Of a stretch of DNA of 64,000 nucleotides, positions 14,869 to 22,419 are shown piece after piece. The notes beneath the pieces were generated by a model. It ran no database searches, was not told where the DNA came from, and saw only the letters and a list, made by a program, of their open reading frames with translations. The stretch's first letter is position 1; every line of letters begins with the position of its first letter. This stretch comes from Bacteroidia bacterium (GTDB lineage: Bacteria > Bacteroidota > Bacteroidia > Chitinophagales > Chitinophagaceae), in NCBI GenBank assembly GCA_030429205.1, contig JAUICZ010000001.1:1416806-1480805 (forward strand). Reading direction: 5' to 3'. The translations under genes and the position numbers were made by a program.

Positions 14869-14952
14869 TGCCCGGAGGGGGAATCGAACCCCCACTCACT
14901 TGCGTGAACCAGATTTTGAGTCTGGCGCGTCTACCAATTCCGCCACCAGGGC
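14869..14952 (-). tRNA. tRNA-Leu (anticodon CAA)
   Basis: The 84-nt gene folds as a class II tRNA. It has the anticodon stem CCAGA/TCTGG with loop CTCAAAA, a long variable arm (TTCACGCAAGTGAG), and a GGGGG/CCCCC T stem with TTCGATT loop. CCA is not encoded. The acceptor stem GCCCTGG/TCCGGGC has a U-C mismatch at pair 5-68 and a G-U at 7-66, which is unusual. Because the AT-rich island abuts the 3' end, the 3' half of the stem may come from the integrated element. A good promoter precedes it (14971-15001). Confidence 0.95.
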
Positions 14953-14970
14953 AATTTTGTTAGCGGGTAG

Positions 14971-15001
14971 CAAAAGTATTACTTCTTTCGCGAATGAGCA
15001 A
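14971..15001 (-). promoter_or_regulatory. Promoter of tRNA-Leu
   Basis: On the minus strand TTG (15001-14999), 20 bp, then TACTTTTG (14978-14971), matching TTG-N17-23-TAnnTTTG. The -7 element lies 18 bp before the mature tRNA 5' end. Confidence 0.75.
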
Positions 15002-15076
15002 TATAAATTATTGAATATTTGGAAGGTTTATATTAGCCGTACTATCCGTATTAGCAGTTGCATTATTAGCTATCTA

Positions 15077-15595
15077 TTATTGCGATATACGTTCTTTAAT
15101 GCGCAACAGGTATTTCTTTCTAAAATACTGCTCCTTTATTTCTTGAAGTAGATCAAGGCTGGTGTCGCCGTTATCAAACTTGTTGGTCAATGGTTTTACG
15201 GCTTGTTCCCAGTTGCTTAGCTGTTGTTCTAGCATTTGTTGGGCTGATTTTAATGCACTCTCGTTTTGATCTGTCATCTCTACAGCACTTATGGCTTCAT
15301 TCAGCTCCATCATTTCCATCAGAAAATCGGGTGGAAGGTTGTATTTTTCTTCATCTTCTAAAACTCCATTTAATTTTAATATATATGCCATAGTAGCATA
15401 TTCACTTTTTAGCGTTTTGTAAGCTTCATTATTATGAGATGATAATTGTAATGCATGGGCTTGCTCTTCGGCAGATGCCAATGTGTATCTGTCCGGGTGG
15501 TATGTACGGCTCAGCTCGTAAAATTTAGCTTTTACCTTATCTGCATCCGGATGAAAACTTACCGGGATCTCATATAGTTCGAAGTAGTTAACCAT
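15077..15595 (-). CDS. hscB: Fe-S assembly J-domain co-chaperone HscB
   Basis: The 172-residue protein has an N-terminal J domain (about 3-75) with HPD at 33-35 in LSRTYHPDRYTLA and the HscB-type helix with SEYATMAYILKLNG. A C-terminal three-helix substrate domain (about 85-172) begins LPPDFLMEMMELNEAI. HscB stimulates the HscA/DnaK-type ATPase and delivers the IscU scaffold in iron-sulfur cluster transfer. Length matches the family (about 170). It is divergent from the dehydrogenase at 15644. No isc genes are adjacent in this window. Confidence 0.9.
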   Translation of the reverse strand: MVNYFELYEIPVSFHPDADKVKAKFYELSRTYHPDRYTLASAEEQAHALQLSSHNNEAYKTLKSEYATMAYILKLNGVLEDEEKYNLPPDFLMEMMELNEAISAVEMTDQNESALKSAQQMLEQQLSNWEQAVKPLTNKFDNGDTSLDLLQEIKEQYFRKKYLLRIKERISQ

Positions 15596-15643
15596 TCAGC
15601 AAAAATGCGTATGTTATACCTGAAATACAAAATATGCACATAG

Positions 15644-16849
15644 ATGATTAGAATAGGCATTATAAGAGAGCGTAAAAACCCGCCGGATACCAGAGTAGCT
15701 TTAACACCTTTACAATGCAGACAAATTGCTGATGCTTTTGAGGAGATTGAGATTGTGGTTGAGCCATCGCCGGACAGGTGTTTTAAAGATGAAGAGTATA
15801 GTGCGCAAGGTATTGTCTTAAATAATGATCTTTCTGGCTGCGATGTTTTGCTGGGAGTAAAAGAAGTGCCGATAGAGAATTTATTAAAAGACAAAACGTA
15901 CTTGTTTTTCTCTCACACCAAAAAAATGCAGCCGTACAATAAACCATTGATGCAAGCCTTGATCAGCAAAAATATAAGTATGGTCGATTATGAATGCCTG
16001 ACCTATGAAGATGGGCAGAGAGTACTGGGGTTTGGTGTGTATGCAGGTATTGTAGGCGCTCATAATGCTTTGTTGACATACGGCAAAAAGTTTCAAGCGT
16101 ATGATCTGCCGGCCGCGACTGAAGTAGAAGACTTTGAAGAATTGGTAGCAGCATATAAAAATGTAAAGATACCTGCGAGTAAAATTGTTGTGACGGGATC
16201 CGGAAGAGTGCCTCAAGGGGCAATGCAATTGTTGAATGGAGTAGGTATTCGTTATGTTGCCCCGCAGGATTATGTAAACACGGATTATGATGAGCCTGTT
16301 TATACATTGTTGAAAGATGGAGATCTATATGCCAGAATTGATGATGGCAGGTTTGACAGACAAGAGTTTTATACTCAGCCAGAACTATACGAATGTGTAT
16401 ATAACCGATACATTCCATATACAGACATCCTGATAAACGGTATTTACTGGGAAGAAACAATTGATAGGTTATTCACTAAAGATGATGTTCGGCAAGAAGG
16501 TTGGCGTTCATCTGTAATAGCTGATGTTACTTGTGATATTAATGGTTCAGTGCCGATAAATGTTGGAGCTTCTACAATAGCAGACCCTGTGTACGGAATT
16601 TCAAGATCTGACCTTAAAAAGGTGGCTCCATTTCAAAATACAACTGATGTAGTAGATATTATGGCTGTAGATAATCTGCCAAACGAGCTACCTAAAGACG
16701 CATCAAGACATTTTGGGGAGGTTCTTTCTGAGCATGTAATACCAGAGTTGTTAAAAGAAAAAAGTGCTATAATAGATAGAGCTACAATATGTAAGGGTGG
16801 TAAGCTTAATGATGGCTATGAGTACTTAAGCGAGTACGCATATAACTAA
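15644..16849 (+). CDS. Saccharopine dehydrogenase (lysine-forming)-like NAD-dependent oxidoreductase
   Basis: The 401-residue protein has the alanine dehydrogenase/transhydrogenase N-terminal fold (IGIIRERKNPPDTRVALTPL, then VLLGVKEVPIENLL and FFSHTKKMQPYN). A dinucleotide-binding region follows (KIVVTGSGRVPQGAMQLL, about 188-205). The SHTxKxQPYN and ICDVTCDINGS-like segment (VIADVTCDINGS) are typical of LYS1-type saccharopine dehydrogenases. The reaction would interconvert saccharopine with lysine plus 2-oxoglutarate. Because dapD (32517) shows lysine is made by the diaminopimelate route, a catabolic or reversed role, or a different substrate, is possible. A hairpin terminator overlaps its stop codon. 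Confidence 0.8.
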   Translation: MIRIGIIRERKNPPDTRVALTPLQCRQIADAFEEIEIVVEPSPDRCFKDEEYSAQGIVLNNDLSGCDVLLGVKEVPIENLLKDKTYLFFSHTKKMQPYNKPLMQALISKNISMVDYECLTYEDGQRVLGFGVYAGIVGAHNALLTYGKKFQAYDLPAATEVEDFEELVAAYKNVKIPASKIVVTGSGRVPQGAMQLLNGVGIRYVAPQDYVNTDYDEPVYTLLKDGDLYARIDDGRFDRQEFYTQPELYECVYNRYIPYTDILINGIYWEETIDRLFTKDDVRQEGWRSSVIADVTCDINGSVPINVGASTIADPVYGISRSDLKKVAPFQNTTDVVDIMAVDNLPNELPKDASRHFGEVLSEHVIPELLKEKSAIIDRATICKGGKLNDGYEYLSEYAYN

Positions 16850-16870
16850 GTTGCTTAGTTTTTCTTTTTT
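16844..16870 (+). terminator. Intrinsic terminator overlapping two convergent stop codons
   Basis: AACTAAG/CTTAGTT (16844-16850, 16854-16860), 3-base loop, followed on the plus strand by a T-rich run through 16870. The stem contains the stop codon of the dehydrogenase and touches the stop of the convergent epimerase gene. Confidence 0.7.
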
Positions 16871-17799
16871 GCTTTAGGTTTTTTTGTCAGTAACTCTGTT
16901 ACGGCACTTTCTATATCAGGAAAATCGAACTTGAAGCCTTTGGCAATTATTTTATCGCTGTTTACTGTACAGCTTTTAAGTAATTCTGCAACGAGCCCAC
17001 CCACCATGATTTTTAGAATAAACCTAGGTATTGGCACAACTATTTTTATACCCTTTTTTTTGCTGGCTATAGTATGTATTAGCATGCTGTATGATACAGG
17101 TTTAGGAGCAACCGCATTGTATATGCCTGTAACTTCAAAGCGCTCAACTGCAAAACGTATCATTCTGGCAAGGTCTCTTACATGAATCCAACTTACCATC
17201 TGCTCGCCTGAACCAAGAAGTGGCATAACTCCAAACTTCATTGGTTTTACATATTCTTTAAATGCGCCACCTTTATCAGACAGAGCGATACCTACACGAA
17301 GTATAACTCTTCGCACATTTTCGTTGATGTCTTCAGAAGCAGCCTCCCATTTTTGGCAAGTGTGCCCCAAAAAATCTTTTGAAGCTTTATCATCTTCTTT
17401 AAATGGCCCCATAGCATTTTCATCATGTCCGTAGAAACCAATAGCAGAGGTGCCAATAAATACCTTGCATTGTGGAGCATGCTCATTAAGCTGTTGGGTA
17501 ATAAATTGAGTACCTATAACTCTACTGTCAACTATCTCTGTTTTTCGCTGCTCTGTCCACCGTTTATCTGCAATGCCTTCTCCAGCAAGGTGTACCAATA
17601 CATCAATCTTCTTTAAAGAATTAATATCTATAACACCCTTCCTTGGGTCCCATTTGGCATACTCGGTGTTTTTGATGTATTTACGACGCTTATCAGGGTT
17701 TCTTGTAAATACAATAACCTTATACCCACTACCAGATAATAATTTTGATAAATGGGTGCCAATCAATCCTGTTCCACCTGTTATTCCTATGGTCTTCAA
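16855..17799 (-). CDS. TIGR01777-type NAD-dependent epimerase/dehydratase (YfcH/SulA-like)
   Basis: The 314-residue protein has an N-terminal Rossmann fold with GITGGTGLIGTHLSKLLSGS. The family segments VIVFTRNPDKR, YAKWDPRKGVID, VLVHLAGEGIADKRW and IGTSAIGFYGHD follow. The C-terminal DUF1731-like part has a PRFILKIMVGGLVAELL stretch and a basic tail. Members are short-chain dehydrogenase-like proteins with unknown substrate, often linked to cell-division phenotypes. Length and motifs are standard. It is convergent with the gene at 15644 and divergent from the small ORF at 17941. Confidence 0.9.
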   Translation of the reverse strand: MKTIGITGGTGLIGTHLSKLLSGSGYKVIVFTRNPDKRRKYIKNTEYAKWDPRKGVIDINSLKKIDVLVHLAGEGIADKRWTEQRKTEIVDSRVIGTQFITQQLNEHAPQCKVFIGTSAIGFYGHDENAMGPFKEDDKASKDFLGHTCQKWEAASEDINENVRRVILRVGIALSDKGGAFKEYVKPMKFGVMPLLGSGEQMVSWIHVRDLARMIRFAVERFEVTGIYNAVAPKPVSYSMLIHTIASKKKGIKIVVPIPRFILKIMVGGLVAELLKSCTVNSDKIIAKGFKFDFPDIESAVTELLTKKPKAKKKN

Positions 17800-17940
17800 T
17801 ACCTTGCGTTAGCTTTAGTGCCAAATAAACTTCTTAAAAAGTAATTAAAAATACTGATAATCTCGCTTAAGACTCAATATTTTTTCTTGTTATGCAATAA
17901 AGATATAATAGATGCGTTTTAGTTGCAAAGTCATTTATCT

Positions 17941-18144
17941 ATGAGCAAAACTTTACTTAAGCACTTTACTTTTATCGACACTACATATCATGCCACATCA
18001 AGGCAAACAGATATACATAAAGAGAGCTTAGCAGACCTGATAGGAGAGTTGCAACATGCTTTAGGCCAGGCAAAGAAAGAGGTCTTATCTCCGAGTGAAA
18101 AAACGGTTGAAGATATTTTAAATAAGGCTAAGCTAATTCGATAA
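17941..18144 (+). CDS. Small hypothetical protein (67 aa)
   Basis: The ATG at 17941 is preferred to an in-frame TTG at 17923. The product is about 67 residues, starting MSKTLLKHFTFIDTTYH, and helical in the second half (LADLIGELQHALGQAKKEVL). Its 3' end overlaps the convergent phosphoesterase gene by 17 bp. There is no recognised domain. The frame is plausible but could be chance. Confidence 0.45.
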   Translation: MSKTLLKHFTFIDTTYHATSRQTDIHKESLADLIGELQHALGQAKKEVLSPSEKTVEDILNKAKLIR

Positions 18145-19384
18145 CAGTTATTTCCGGCAATATGCCCAGTCTTCCGGGATAGCCCAGGAAGCCGAATCCT
18201 CGATTTACATACAGGTGCTGCTTGCCCTTTTTGTACAACCCTGCCCAGTTTTTGTATATAAACTGTACAGGGCTCCACTTTAGTCCGGGTATTTCTACCC
18301 CAAACTGCATACCGTGTGTATGCCCGCTAAGTGTCAGGTCTATATCAGGGTATTCTTGTAATACTTGGTTGTCCCAATGAGAGGGGTCGTGAGACAATAA
18401 AATTTTAAATGGTATGTTCTTTTCAGGCAAGCCATTGTATGCGCTTTTCATGTCTCCGTATTTAGGGAAATGTGCTTTTGCTCCCCAGTTTTCAATACCG
18501 ATTATAGCTATTTTGTCATTCCCTTTTTCTAATACTACGTGCTCATTCATCATAAGCTTCCAGCCCATTTTGCCATGTATGCTTTTTAGCTTTTCAAGGT
18601 TTGCAGTTTTAGCTTCTTTAGAAGGCCAGCTTACGTAATCGCCATAGTCATGGTTACCCAATGTAGAGTAGACCCCTAGAGGCGCTGATATTTTAGAGAA
18701 TATTTCTTGATAAGGCTCTATTTCATCTGCACGATCATTAACAAGATCTCCTGTGAAGAAAATAATATCAGCATTCTCGTCCATTACTTTTTCTACACCT
18801 CTTGTTACTGCTGCATGATCGTCGAAACTACCTGAGTGTATATCTGATATCTGAACAATCCTTGTGCCCTTGAAAGCTTCAGGTAAATTGTCAGTTTTTA
18901 ATGTAATCCTGTGGATCTTATAATTATAACGGTTTGTTATACCGTATACAAAACCACCTAGTGCTGTAGAGCCTAAGACTAAAGCTACCCGTTTAAAGAA
19001 GGTAGACCGGCTAATTCCTGAACCTATTGGCGCTTCTGATGATTGGTCTGTTATAGGGCCGCTATATATGGCACCAAGCATCCAGAGGCCAAGCCTGCGT
19101 ATGTCATCTAGCAACATGATAGCCGCTATAAGGATCTTAGCTATCCACAGCCCCATAGTAAATGCAACTATAAAATTGCGGACTATGTGAGGTATGTTAT
19201 CCCAGAAAGGCATACGAAAGGACATGAAACTTGCCCACGTAATAAGAGTAATAGCTACATAAGCTATTGTAATGCCTAGTCGCCAATTTGTTGGCAATGG
19301 CTTGGTTATAGACCTGACAAATACAAATCCATAAAATTCTGCTGCGCCAATAATAGCAAGGAAAATCAAAAAGCGTGTACGCAT
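18128..19384 (-). CDS. Membrane-anchored metallophosphoesterase (YkuE/YaeI type)
   Basis: The 418-residue protein starts with about four hydrophobic segments (within residues 1-150, including VALVLGSTALGGFVYG). A calcineurin-like phosphoesterase domain (about 165-418) follows with all metal motifs: QISDIHSGSF, FFTGDLVND, TLGNHDYGDY, ILLSHDP and LSGHTHGMQFG. It would hydrolyse a phosphate ester with a dinuclear metal centre, at the membrane surface. Members such as YkuE act on envelope phospholipids. The FMN reductase gene lies 9 bp upstream on the same strand and is likely co-transcribed. Confidence 0.9.
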   Translation of the reverse strand: MRTRFLIFLAIIGAAEFYGFVFVRSITKPLPTNWRLGITIAYVAITLITWASFMSFRMPFWDNIPHIVRNFIVAFTMGLWIAKILIAAIMLLDDIRRLGLWMLGAIYSGPITDQSSEAPIGSGISRSTFFKRVALVLGSTALGGFVYGITNRYNYKIHRITLKTDNLPEAFKGTRIVQISDIHSGSFDDHAAVTRGVEKVMDENADIIFFTGDLVNDRADEIEPYQEIFSKISAPLGVYSTLGNHDYGDYVSWPSKEAKTANLEKLKSIHGKMGWKLMMNEHVVLEKGNDKIAIIGIENWGAKAHFPKYGDMKSAYNGLPEKNIPFKILLSHDPSHWDNQVLQEYPDIDLTLSGHTHGMQFGVEIPGLKWSPVQFIYKNWAGLYKKGKQHLYVNRGFGFLGYPGRLGILPEITVIELA

Positions 19385-19393
19385 CAGGTAAAA

Positions 19394-19897
19394 TTAAAAA
19401 TTCACAAATTCTTCTATTTGTTGCTCTATAACTTTAACAGTTTCTTCTTTTAATAAGTTTCCTTCCTTATCAATTTCTTCATTAATGCGGCTAAGTGGTA
19501 TTTTGTTTGGAAGCACTGTCATCTTTAGGTAGTTAAGAATGCCTGTCATATGCTCCATACCTCTTAAGTTTCCTGCTCTGCCATCTGCTACACCAACAAG
19601 CATGGCTTTTTTGTACCACCAACAGTTTCGTATATCAGTATTATCAATCATGGTTTTAAGTATGCCGGGGAAACTACCATTGTATTCAGGCATTATTAAA
19701 ACAAACCTGTTTGAAGGTATTAACAGTCGTTCTTCTGTTTTTTTTAGTTTCTCGCCTCTTTCCCAAACACTTAATCCCTCGAGAGATAGTAAATGAACTT
19801 CGTGATCAGATTTTTTACGTAACATTTTAGTATAAAGAGCTGCCACTCTAATAGTCATACTGTCTTTCCTGTTCGTACCTGATATTACTGTTATCAT
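19394..19897 (-). CDS. NADPH-dependent FMN reductase family protein
   Basis: The 167-residue flavodoxin-like protein starts ITVISGTNRKDSMTIRVA, the phosphate-binding loop of FMN reductases. It has RFVLIMPEYNGSFPGILKTM, the usual flavin and active-site loop, and AMLVGVADGRAGNLRGMEHM. Members reduce FMN or quinones with NAD(P)H in the cytosol. Length is about 10 residues under the family average. A TAACTTTG -7 element (minus strand, near 19914-19907) lies about 10 bp before the ATG, giving a very short leader. It sits 9 bp before the phosphoesterase gene. Confidence 0.85.
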   Translation of the reverse strand: MITVISGTNRKDSMTIRVAALYTKMLRKKSDHEVHLLSLEGLSVWERGEKLKKTEERLLIPSNRFVLIMPEYNGSFPGILKTMIDNTDIRNCWWYKKAMLVGVADGRAGNLRGMEHMTGILNYLKMTVLPNKIPLSRINEEIDKEGNLLKEETVKVIEQQIEEFVNF

Positions 19898-20119
19898 AGG
19901 CGGACAAAGTTAGTAGTATCTATTCATAAATATGATTGGCTTTACTTACAGGTTAATAGACAGAGGTCGTTGTCATTATCAATTGTCATGCAGGGGTCAT
20001 GTAATTGTCATTAAACGGCTATATATCAGATAGATAAGGTGAAAAAATGTTATATTTATATTAATAACCGTCATGGTTGTGTAATAACAACTAATTGCAC
20101 CATCTAAATGCGCTAAGTT

Positions 20120-21481
20120 ATGTGTGGAAAAAACTTATTTATAGCGATTGTATTGCTTTTGGCAACAAGTGCTGTTTATGCACAAGGGGCTCAAGACAAT
20201 GTAACTGCAACTGCAGTTGTTGATGAGGTTTTTCCTCACTTTACGCACACCGTAGTTACTGGAGGTACTAACGTTGTCAGCTCCAGGTTAATAGCTAAAA
20301 CTAATACAGTATACAAAGGTGGTGCTTTTCAACCGGTAGATTCTTCTGTGTATACATATTATAGCACCCGAGGAGGTACACCTGATCTTGAAGAGCCGAA
20401 CAAAGATTCTCATATCATGTTCGACGAAAGTATTACATATAACTTCAATAAAACACTAGGAGTATACGAGAACCTTAACCGAAGAACACAACAGTTTGAT
20501 GCAAATGACAACGTAACAATACTAACATATCAGGAATGGAGGTTGACAGATATGAACTGGAAGAACAAGGAGCGCTATGTATATGATTACGATAACGGAA
20601 AAATGAAAAGCTCTACTTTGGAGCAATGGTACGGTGTCCTTTGGCAAAAGCCTACAACTTCGACATTAACCTACAGTGGAAATAATGTTGTTACGGTAAA
20701 GTCTCATACTTACAGCATATCATTCTCATATACAGGTAATAACCTTACAAGCGTAGAGAATAAAGTAATGAGCTCTACAAACGTATGGCATTCAACGCAG
20801 CGCAGAACGTACCAGTATTATGCCAATACAACAGATGTTTCTGAATATGTACTAGAGGTATATGATGTAAATAGTCAAACATGGAATAATTCTAAGAAGT
20901 GGGAATACACATACAATTCTGCCGGCAGGCAACGTACTACCACAGAGTACTTTTGGGATGGGGCATGGAGGCCTAAATACCAAACCTATTTCACTTATAA
21001 TACGGGTGGAAATGTTGTTTTAAAAGTGATGAGAGATTGGGATGTTAATACCAGTGCTTTTGAAAACTATAAGAAAGAAGAGTGGGCATATAATACATAT
21101 GGTCAGCCAACGGAAATCAAGTCATTTACTTGGGATAATATAGGTTATACACATCACGACGATGATATTTATGTCAGATACTATTACGAAGGGTACAACC
21201 CGAATACAATAAATGATGTACTAGTTGCTGATGATATAAACATATTCCCTTCTCCGGCTAATAATGTATTGAACATATCAGCAGAATTAGAAGATAAGCA
21301 GTCGTCTGTATACTTAGGTATGATCAATATGTCCGGTCAGGTAGTATACCAGCAAATAATACAAAGCTCAAACAAGCTGGACCATTCTATAAGAGTAAGT
21401 GATATGCCGAGTGGGAACTATATGCTATATATAGCCGTTGGGAACAATAAGGCTACCAGACAGGTAGTTGTAGCACACTAA
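20120..21481 (+). CDS. T9SS-sorted secreted protein with YD/RHS-like repeats
   Basis: The 453-residue protein has a signal peptide cleaved after about residue 21 (SAVYAQ). Residues 100-350 contain repeated units of the form W-(12-20)-Y-x-Y-(3-8)-G, for example ERYVYDYDNGKM, WEYTYNSAGRQRTT and EWAYNTYGQPTEI, resembling the YD repeats of RHS-type surface proteins. The last 80 residues form a T9SS sorting domain (INIFPSPANNVLNISAEL, GMINMSGQVVYQQ, DMPSGNYMLYIAVG). Exported by the Por system and presumably surface-held. Function unknown. Upstream 222 bp hold the divergent promoters. Confidence 0.8.
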   Translation: MCGKNLFIAIVLLLATSAVYAQGAQDNVTATAVVDEVFPHFTHTVVTGGTNVVSSRLIAKTNTVYKGGAFQPVDSSVYTYYSTRGGTPDLEEPNKDSHIMFDESITYNFNKTLGVYENLNRRTQQFDANDNVTILTYQEWRLTDMNWKNKERYVYDYDNGKMKSSTLEQWYGVLWQKPTTSTLTYSGNNVVTVKSHTYSISFSYTGNNLTSVENKVMSSTNVWHSTQRRTYQYYANTTDVSEYVLEVYDVNSQTWNNSKKWEYTYNSAGRQRTTTEYFWDGAWRPKYQTYFTYNTGGNVVLKVMRDWDVNTSAFENYKKEEWAYNTYGQPTEIKSFTWDNIGYTHHDDDIYVRYYYEGYNPNTINDVLVADDINIFPSPANNVLNISAELEDKQSSVYLGMINMSGQVVYQQIIQSSNKLDHSIRVSDMPSGNYMLYIAVGNNKATRQVVVAH

Positions 21482-21622
21482 TTGGTTATTTTAAATATAT
21501 TTAATGCAAAAGGCAGTCTTCAAGATTGTCTTTTTGTATTTAGGGCTTTTCTTTTATTATTTTAGCATATTTATAAGTAGTTTTTTTAATAACTGGTTTA
21601 GTTTTTGCATTTATCTGCCTTA

Positions 21623-22150
21623 ATGAATTTAAAGAGCCGAATAATTATAGTAGTGTTAGCTTTTTGTGCATTATTAAATACTGCAAAAGGGCAATCTGAC
21701 AATGATTTTCTACCACAGGTAAAGCTGTTGGCTATTGATAGTACCGAACATGCAGCAGTAAGGTTTTGTAAAGAGGTAATGCAGGCTGTACCGGGTTATA
21801 GTCAAGCATTTATAGACAGAGAAGATATCTTCATGTCAAAATATGTTTATGAAAACGGCTCTTATGAGACATTAAAATTTGCCTTTCAGTTTACAATAAA
21901 TGAAGTGGTAATGCCCGATAGTACCAAAGGGAAGAAAAGGGTTGTAAAATTACAACGAATAACAGCAGAGCTATCTGCAATGGCTAATATTTATAACTAC
22001 CTGTTTAACACTAACCATTCGCCGGATAAAATAATGGCAATCAGCCGTTACGATAAAGATATAGCGTATAACGGTACTGCATACATTTGCAGTATTATTG
22101 CAGACGACTATAAACCAGGTTATTGGGTATTAACTATTTATAGATTGTAA
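21623..22150 (+). CDS. Hypothetical secreted protein (175 aa)
   Basis: The ATG at 21623 gives a signal peptide (KSRIIIVVLAFCALLNTAKG); an in-frame TTG at 21605 is less likely. The mature part of about 150 residues is mixed alpha/beta with no recognised motif (QAFIDREDIFMSKYVY, KRVVKLQRITAELSAM). No T9SS domain is present, so it may stay in the periplasm or be released. A separate promoter-terminator unit (22202-22364) follows. I do not recognise the family. Confidence 0.65.
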   Translation: MNLKSRIIIVVLAFCALLNTAKGQSDNDFLPQVKLLAIDSTEHAAVRFCKEVMQAVPGYSQAFIDREDIFMSKYVYENGSYETLKFAFQFTINEVVMPDSTKGKKRVVKLQRITAELSAMANIYNYLFNTNHSPDKIMAISRYDKDIAYNGTAYICSIIADDYKPGYWVLTIYRL

Positions 22151-22201
22151 TAATTGTTGTACCAACACTCATCAATAAATCTTATAGGTGTTTTTCCCGG
22201 G

Positions 22202-22231
22202 TTGTAAAGATTTCTATATGAACTATCTTTG
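22202..22231 (+). promoter_or_regulatory. Strong consensus promoter for a short non-coding unit
   Basis: TTG (22202-22204), 19-bp spacer, TATCTTTG (22224-22231), a full match to TTG-N17-23-TAnnTTTG. No convincing gene starts downstream before the terminator at 22328. Confidence 0.7.
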
Positions 22232-22237
22232 CTGTAA

Positions 22238-22364
22238 TTTTATAAGGGACATTTAGTTAATATCTTATTGCAGAAGGTTAAATTGCATACCAATATCACC
22301 AGCAAGAATTTGTTTGTTTTGTTTGAAGAGGCGCGGCTTGTTTTGGCTGCGTCTCGTTTTTTTT
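22238..22364 (+). ncRNA. Candidate small RNA (about 125 nt)
   Basis: A consensus promoter (22202-22231) and a strong intrinsic terminator (stem 22328-22337 with 22346-22355, T-run to 22364) enclose about 125 nt. The only open frame near the start is 12 codons. The unit is clear of both flanking genes, which end at 22150 and at 22420 (minus). The transcript family is not recognised. Alternatively the terminator could belong to the 21623 gene, leaving a long 3' UTR. Confidence 0.45.
22328..22364 (+). terminator. Intrinsic terminator of the candidate small RNA
   Basis: A 10-bp stem (GAGGCGCGGC with GCTGCGTCTC, G-T pairs allowed) with an 8-base loop, then GTTTTTTTT. This is a classical rho-independent terminator on the plus strand. 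Confidence 0.75.
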
Positions 22365-22371
22365 AGAATAA

Positions 22372-22398
22372 AAAAAGCAAGACAATATGTCTTGCTTT
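22372..22398 (-). terminator. Intrinsic terminator of the secreted-protein gene at 22420
   Basis: AAAGCAAGACA (22374-22384) and TGTCTTGCTTT (22388-22398) pair perfectly around ATA. On the minus strand the stem is followed by a T-run (TTTTTTATT). Confidence 0.8.
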
Positions 22399-22419
22399 AC
22401 TATATAAGATATTGTAGAA

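Noticed and set aside
14769-14963. A short plus-strand frame across the tRNA
   Set aside because: It is an antisense reading of the tRNA-Leu gene and its terminator.
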